From: Bacteroidales bacterium
GTDB taxonomy: Bacteria > Bacteroidota > Bacteroidia > Bacteroidales > WCHB1-69
DNA: 8,779 nucleotides
NCBI GenBank assembly: GCA_012838875.1
Contig: DUOL01000103.1
Coordinates: 1 to 8,779, forward strand
Direction: 5' to 3'
Shown: positions 6,260 to 8,779 of the stretch, one piece after another
How the letters are laid out: each line of letters opens with the position of its first letter
How positions within the stretch are numbered: position 1 is the stretch's first letter
Position numbers and translations under genes: made by a program
The notes under the pieces: model-generated
What the model was told of the DNA's origin: nothing
Seen by the model: only the letters and a program-made list of their open reading frames with translations
Database searches by the model: none

Positions 6260-7211
6260 AGTACTGATATAAATTATGATGTAATAAAATAAAATCGGCT
6301 ATAACCATGGCGGCGGTAGCTTCAATAACGGGAATCACTCTTGGGACAACAGAATAATCATTACGGTTATTGGCTTTATATATTATGCTATTTCCTTTAA
6401 AATCAATAGTTTCTTGCGGTATTTGCAAAGATGGAATGGGCTTAAAAGCAACTGTGAAATAGAGTTCGTTTCCGTTTGTTATTCCGGCTTGCACGCCCCC
6501 GTCATGATTCGATAAGAAATTAAAATTTTTATCTTGGCGGTCATTATATTCTAGTCCCGACATTTTTGAAGCTGCATATCCGTCGCCTATTTCAAATCCT
6601 TTGGCGGCATTAAGCGATAGCATAGCGGCTGCGAGTCGTGCATCGAATTTATCATGTAACGGTTCTCCTAAGCCGGCGGGTAGGTTACGAATCGTACATC
6701 CTACTTTTGCCCCGACCGTATCACCGGATTGAGTGGGTGTTCCCGTTTCTAATACAACAGTTTCAAACTCAAGATGGAGAGGACGAAGAAGGAGTTTCGC
6801 TATGGCACCGGCTACTACCCGACAAGCCGTCAGTCGTGCCGAAGCACGTCCCGCGGCGTAGTTGTCTTTACAAGCATATTTCTCTTTATATACATACGAA
6901 GCATGGGAGGGTTTGATAATAGTCGATTGTTGTGCATCAATTTTTATATCTTCATTTCGAATTATAAACCCGATTGGTGTTCCAATGGTTTTATTTTGAT
7001 AAATTCCGGACAGAAATTCTACTTTGTCGGATTCTTTTCGTTGTGTAGAGTGTGAAGCGTTGGAAGGGGCACGGCGACTTAGTTCCGATTGAATGAAATC
7101 GAAATCGATAGCCACATTCGGCGGGCAACCGTCAATAATTCCGCCGATAGCTTTCCCGTGCGATTCGCCAAAATCTTGTAACGTAAACCTTTTCCCGAAA
7201 ATGTTCCCCAT
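6225..7211 (-). CDS. aroC: Chorismate synthase, short divergent form
   Basis: Converts 5-enolpyruvylshikimate-3-phosphate to chorismate with reduced FMN, the last common step of aromatic synthesis. Recognised from FGESHGKAIGGIIDGCPP (14-31), TQRKESDKVEFLSGI (56-70), KPSHASY (100-106), GRASAR (121-126), LPAGLGEP (177-184), SLNAAKGFEIGDG (199-211) and SNHDGGVQAGITNG (234-247). The two key histidines are present (H18, H103), as is a candidate for the late aspartate (D285). It is only 328 residues, whereas the family usually has about 350-370. The gap lies after residue 140, where the segment with a CPD motif is missing. The normally near-invariant RGGGRSSARET loop reads YAAGRASARLT, and RRRPG reads SRRAPS. 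A roughly 12-residue tail (YYAKQPIGKKCK) extends past the usual end and is encoded in the overlap with the phosphomutase gene. It starts 3 bp after the dehydrogenase stop. Confidence 0.9.
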   Translation of the reverse strand: MGNIFGKRFTLQDFGESHGKAIGGIIDGCPPNVAIDFDFIQSELSRRAPSNASHSTQRKESDKVEFLSGIYQNKTIGTPIGFIIRNEDIKIDAQQSTIIKPSHASYVYKEKYACKDNYAAGRASARLTACRVVAGAIAKLLLRPLHLEFETVVLETGTPTQSGDTVGAKVGCTIRNLPAGLGEPLHDKFDARLAAAMLSLNAAKGFEIGDGYAASKMSGLEYNDRQDKNFNFLSNHDGGVQAGITNGNELYFTVAFKPIPSLQIPQETIDFKGNSIIYKANNRNDYSVVPRVIPVIEATAAMVIADFILLHHNLYQYYAKQPIGKKCK

Positions 7212-7214
7212 AAT

Positions 7215-7970
7215 TTACTTATTTCTGTGAATAATACCACCGTATTGAGCGGTTGCGGTAAGATGTATTTCGTTAATACAAACATGCTTAGGTCTTGATA
7301 GAATGTACTCTACCGTGTCGGCAACGTCTTCGGCACAGAGCGGTTCAAAACCTTCGTAAACTTGTGAAGCTCGTTGGGTGTTACCTTTAAACCGAACTAT
7401 GGAAAACTCGGTTTCAGCGGCGCCGGGCGAAACTTGCGTAACTTTAATGCCATGGGGTAAAAAATCTAAACGCATTCCTTGAGAAAGTGCCCAAACAGCA
7501 TGCTTTGTCGCACAATAAACATTCCCTCCCGGATAAACCTCATGACTTGAAATAGAACCGATGTTGATAATATGCCCCTCTTTTCGTGCCACCATTTGCG
7601 GAGAGATAAGCCTTGTAATATAGAGCAAGCCTTTGACATTGGTATTAATCATCTGCTCCCAATCAACAATATCACCTTCATATATCGGTTTCGTTTCCAG
7701 AGCTAAACCCGCATTGTTAATGAGCACGTCTATCGGCTGATATTCGGGAGGTATTGATTCAATAGCCTTTTTGCACGCCTCTAAGTTTTGTATATCAAAA
7801 ACCAATGAAATGGCGGTAGCTTCCGTTTGTTCATTAATATATTGAGTAACTTTATCCAACTTGCTTTTTGTTCGTCCCGTAACGATTAAACGATTGCCTT
7901 TTACCGCCAATTTTTCAGCAATGGCTTTTCCAAACCCTGCCGACGCACCTGTTATTAAAATATTTTTCAT
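7215..7970 (-). CDS. ydfG: YdfG-type short-chain dehydrogenase (NADP-dependent 3-hydroxy acid dehydrogenase)
   Basis: A 251-residue classical SDR. The ATG at 7970 was chosen because it places the Rossmann strand directly at the N-terminus (MKNILITGASAGFGKAIAEK); the in-frame upstream extension overlaps batC and reads as basic, non-conserved sequence. Visible: cofactor motif TGASAGFG (7-14), R33 after the second strand (favours NADP), NNAG (85-88), and the catalytic tetrad N111, S139, Y152, K156. The segment FSIVRFKG (189-196) and the ending TATAQYGGIIHRNK closely resemble E. coli YdfG, which oxidises L-allo-threonine, L-serine and 3-hydroxy acids, and this supports the subfamily. The true substrate here is inferred. 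It sits 16 bp after batC and 3 bp before aroC, so all are likely cotranscribed. Confidence 0.9.
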   Translation of the reverse strand: MKNILITGASAGFGKAIAEKLAVKGNRLIVTGRTKSKLDKVTQYINEQTEATAISLVFDIQNLEACKKAIESIPPEYQPIDVLINNAGLALETKPIYEGDIVDWEQMINTNVKGLLYITRLISPQMVARKEGHIINIGSISSHEVYPGGNVYCATKHAVWALSQGMRLDFLPHGIKVTQVSPGAAETEFSIVRFKGNTQRASQVYEGFEPLCAEDVADTVEYILSRPKHVCINEIHLTATAQYGGIIHRNK

Positions 7971-7986
7971 AGTTTGTAAATTTATT

Positions 7987-8779
7987 TTACCAATCTTTTT
8001 CTTGTGGTCTCTTCTGACCTCGTTGCATCTCTTTTTCTTGTACCTTAGCCTGCGTCTTTCGTTCATTCTGTTGTAACGCATCTAACTGTCGTTTATCACT
8101 CTCTCTCTTCTCTTTATTCTGTTGCTCTTCTTGTTTATTCTGCTCTTGTTTATCTTGGTTCTGTTGTTTATCCTGATTCTGTTTGTCCTGATTTTCTTGT
8201 TTGTCTTGGTTCTGCTTGTCTTGGTTCTGCTTGTCTTGGTTTTGTTGCTTATCTTGATTCTCTTTATTTTGGTCTTGCTTATTCTGTTGTTGCTGTTGAA
8301 TCAATTTTTTCTTTGCATACTCTAAATTATATTTAGTATCCATATCCGAGGGGTGTAATTTAAGAGCATTCTTATATGCATCTATACTCTCTTTATACTT
8401 TTCTTGTTTCATCAAACTATTCCCCAAATTATGATATGATTTTGCACGCAAACGTTTCGGAGATTTCTCATTTTCTGCAATTTTAGCAAAATAAGATGAG
8501 GCTTCGTCATATTTTTCTTGTCTATACAAAGCTGTTCCTAAATTATAGTTTGCTTTATCATAGTCCGGGGTTTGTGTCATGGCTTTACGATAATTTATTT
8601 CAGCTTTTGTGTACTCTTCGAGTGCTTCTTTAAATTTATTAGGGGCTTGTTGTTGGTTAATTTCTCGTTTATCTTGTTGCAGCTCCATAGCATTTTTACG
8701 TGCCTCTTCCGCCTTAAAAAATTCACGATTTCCTTTCCTAATAGCCGATAATTCTTCTTTCGTTTGTGCTTGGACAAAA
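7987..8779 (-). CDS. batC: BatC-like TPR protein with Q/N/D/K-rich tail (5' end outside window)
   Basis: The frame is open to the right edge, so the N-terminus is missing; visible sequence starts FVQAQTKEELSAIRKGNREF, where VQAQT looks like the end of a signal peptide. Numbering from the in-frame Met at 8688, which is not the real start, two clear TPR units follow: ANYNLGTALYRQEKYDEASS (46-65) and YHNLGNSLMKQEKYKESIDA (85-104), with a weaker repeat before them. Residues 131-192 are a low-complexity tail with seven NQDK units, then a conserved-looking end (LDALQQNERKTQAKVQEKE, final KDW). This order of exported TPRs, Q/N-rich linker and LxALQQxExxTQxKV end matches BatC of the Bacteroides aerotolerance operon, thought to act in the periplasm or at the membrane with the VWA proteins BatA/BatB. 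The molecular function is not established. Downstream comes the dehydrogenase, not batD. Confidence 0.82.
   Translation of the reverse strand, partial: FVQAQTKEELSAIRKGNREFFKAEEARKNAMELQQDKREINQQQAPNKFKEALEEYTKAEINYRKAMTQTPDYDKANYNLGTALYRQEKYDEASSYFAKIAENEKSPKRLRAKSYHNLGNSLMKQEKYKESIDAYKNALKLHPSDMDTKYNLEYAKKKLIQQQQQNKQDQNKENQDKQQNQDKQNQDKQNQDKQENQDKQNQDKQQNQDKQEQNKQEEQQNKEKRESDKRQLDALQQNERKTQAKVQEKEMQRGQKRPQEKDW
8113..8298 (-). repeat. In-frame 15/18-bp tandem repeat in batC
   Basis: This stretch encodes the Q/N/D/K-rich tail with seven NQDK units, spaced by five residues (NQDKQ) or six (QNQDKQ, ENQDKQ). At DNA level the 15-bp unit ttgtcttggttctgc (+ strand) occurs twice with no change in direct succession (8201-8215, 8216-8230), and a third copy (8231-8245) differs at two positions. 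Unit lengths are multiples of three, so gain or loss by slippage keeps the frame. Confidence 0.85.

Noticed and set aside
6638..7055. Two + strand frames opposite aroC
   Set aside because: Shadows of the chorismate synthase coding sequence without recognisable domains or start context.
7079..7285. - strand frame of 68 residues across the dehydrogenase/aroC junction
   Set aside because: Both overlapped genes have strong family matches in their own frames; this frame shows no motif.
7971..8081. N-terminal extension of the dehydrogenase frame by 37 residues
   Set aside because: The added sequence is strongly basic, overlaps the batC 3' end and is not SDR-like. The ATG at 7970 places the Rossmann motif where the family has it.
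8122..8325. Extremely Leu/Ile/Val-rich + strand frame that would look like a small hydrophobic membrane peptide or toxin
   Set aside because: It is the antisense of the Gln/Asn/Asp/Lys-rich repeat in batC; reverse complements of CAA, GAT and AAG codons produce hydrophobic codons. It has no promoter or ribosome-binding context of its own.
8595..8777. Basic 60-residue - strand frame at the right edge
   Set aside because: It lies in another frame of the batC coding sequence, whose own frame stays open to the window edge and matches the family (SAIRKGN...).

Overview
The window looks like ordinary chromosomal DNA from a member of the Bacteroidota, most likely order Bacteroidales. The DNA is AT-rich. 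Candidate promoters carry the Bacteroidota -7 element TAnnTTTG rather than a sigma-70 -10 box, and starts are preceded by A-rich stretches instead of clear Shine-Dalgarno sites. The gene content fits: a batC-type TPR gene, a DGDGDLG lipoprotein and a roughly 580-residue phosphohexomutase. No mobile element, CRISPR array, tRNA or rRNA gene was found.

Left part (1-2188): on the + strand lie the 3' end of a MalY/PatB-type PLP-dependent C-S lyase or aminotransferase, and a lipoprotein gene probably cotranscribed with it. They converge on tyrS (- strand). The hairpin terminator of the lipoprotein unit lies inside the last codons of tyrS.

Middle (2189-4513): an AT-rich divergent intergenic region of 327 bp separates tyrS from apt (adenine salvage) and has a -7 element facing each way. 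After apt come ilvE (branched-chain aminotransferase) and a 58-residue acidic lipoprotein gene with its own -7 element. A strong hairpin that can end transcription from both sides closes this part.

Right part (4514-8779): a tightly packed - strand operon, read from the right edge as batC (5' end outside the window), a YdfG-type short-chain dehydrogenase, aroC (chorismate synthase) and a phosphoglucomutase/phosphomannomutase gene. Gaps are 16 bp, 3 bp and a 35-bp overlap. It mixes cell-envelope/stress (batC), central aromatic synthesis (aroC) and sugar-phosphate metabolism, so the genes are linked by transcription more than by a single pathway.

No new multi-gene system is evident. The points most worth a second look are the unusually short and divergent AroC, the slippage-prone NQDK repeat in BatC, the absence of batD after batC, the terminator nested in tyrS, and the aroC/phosphomutase overlap.
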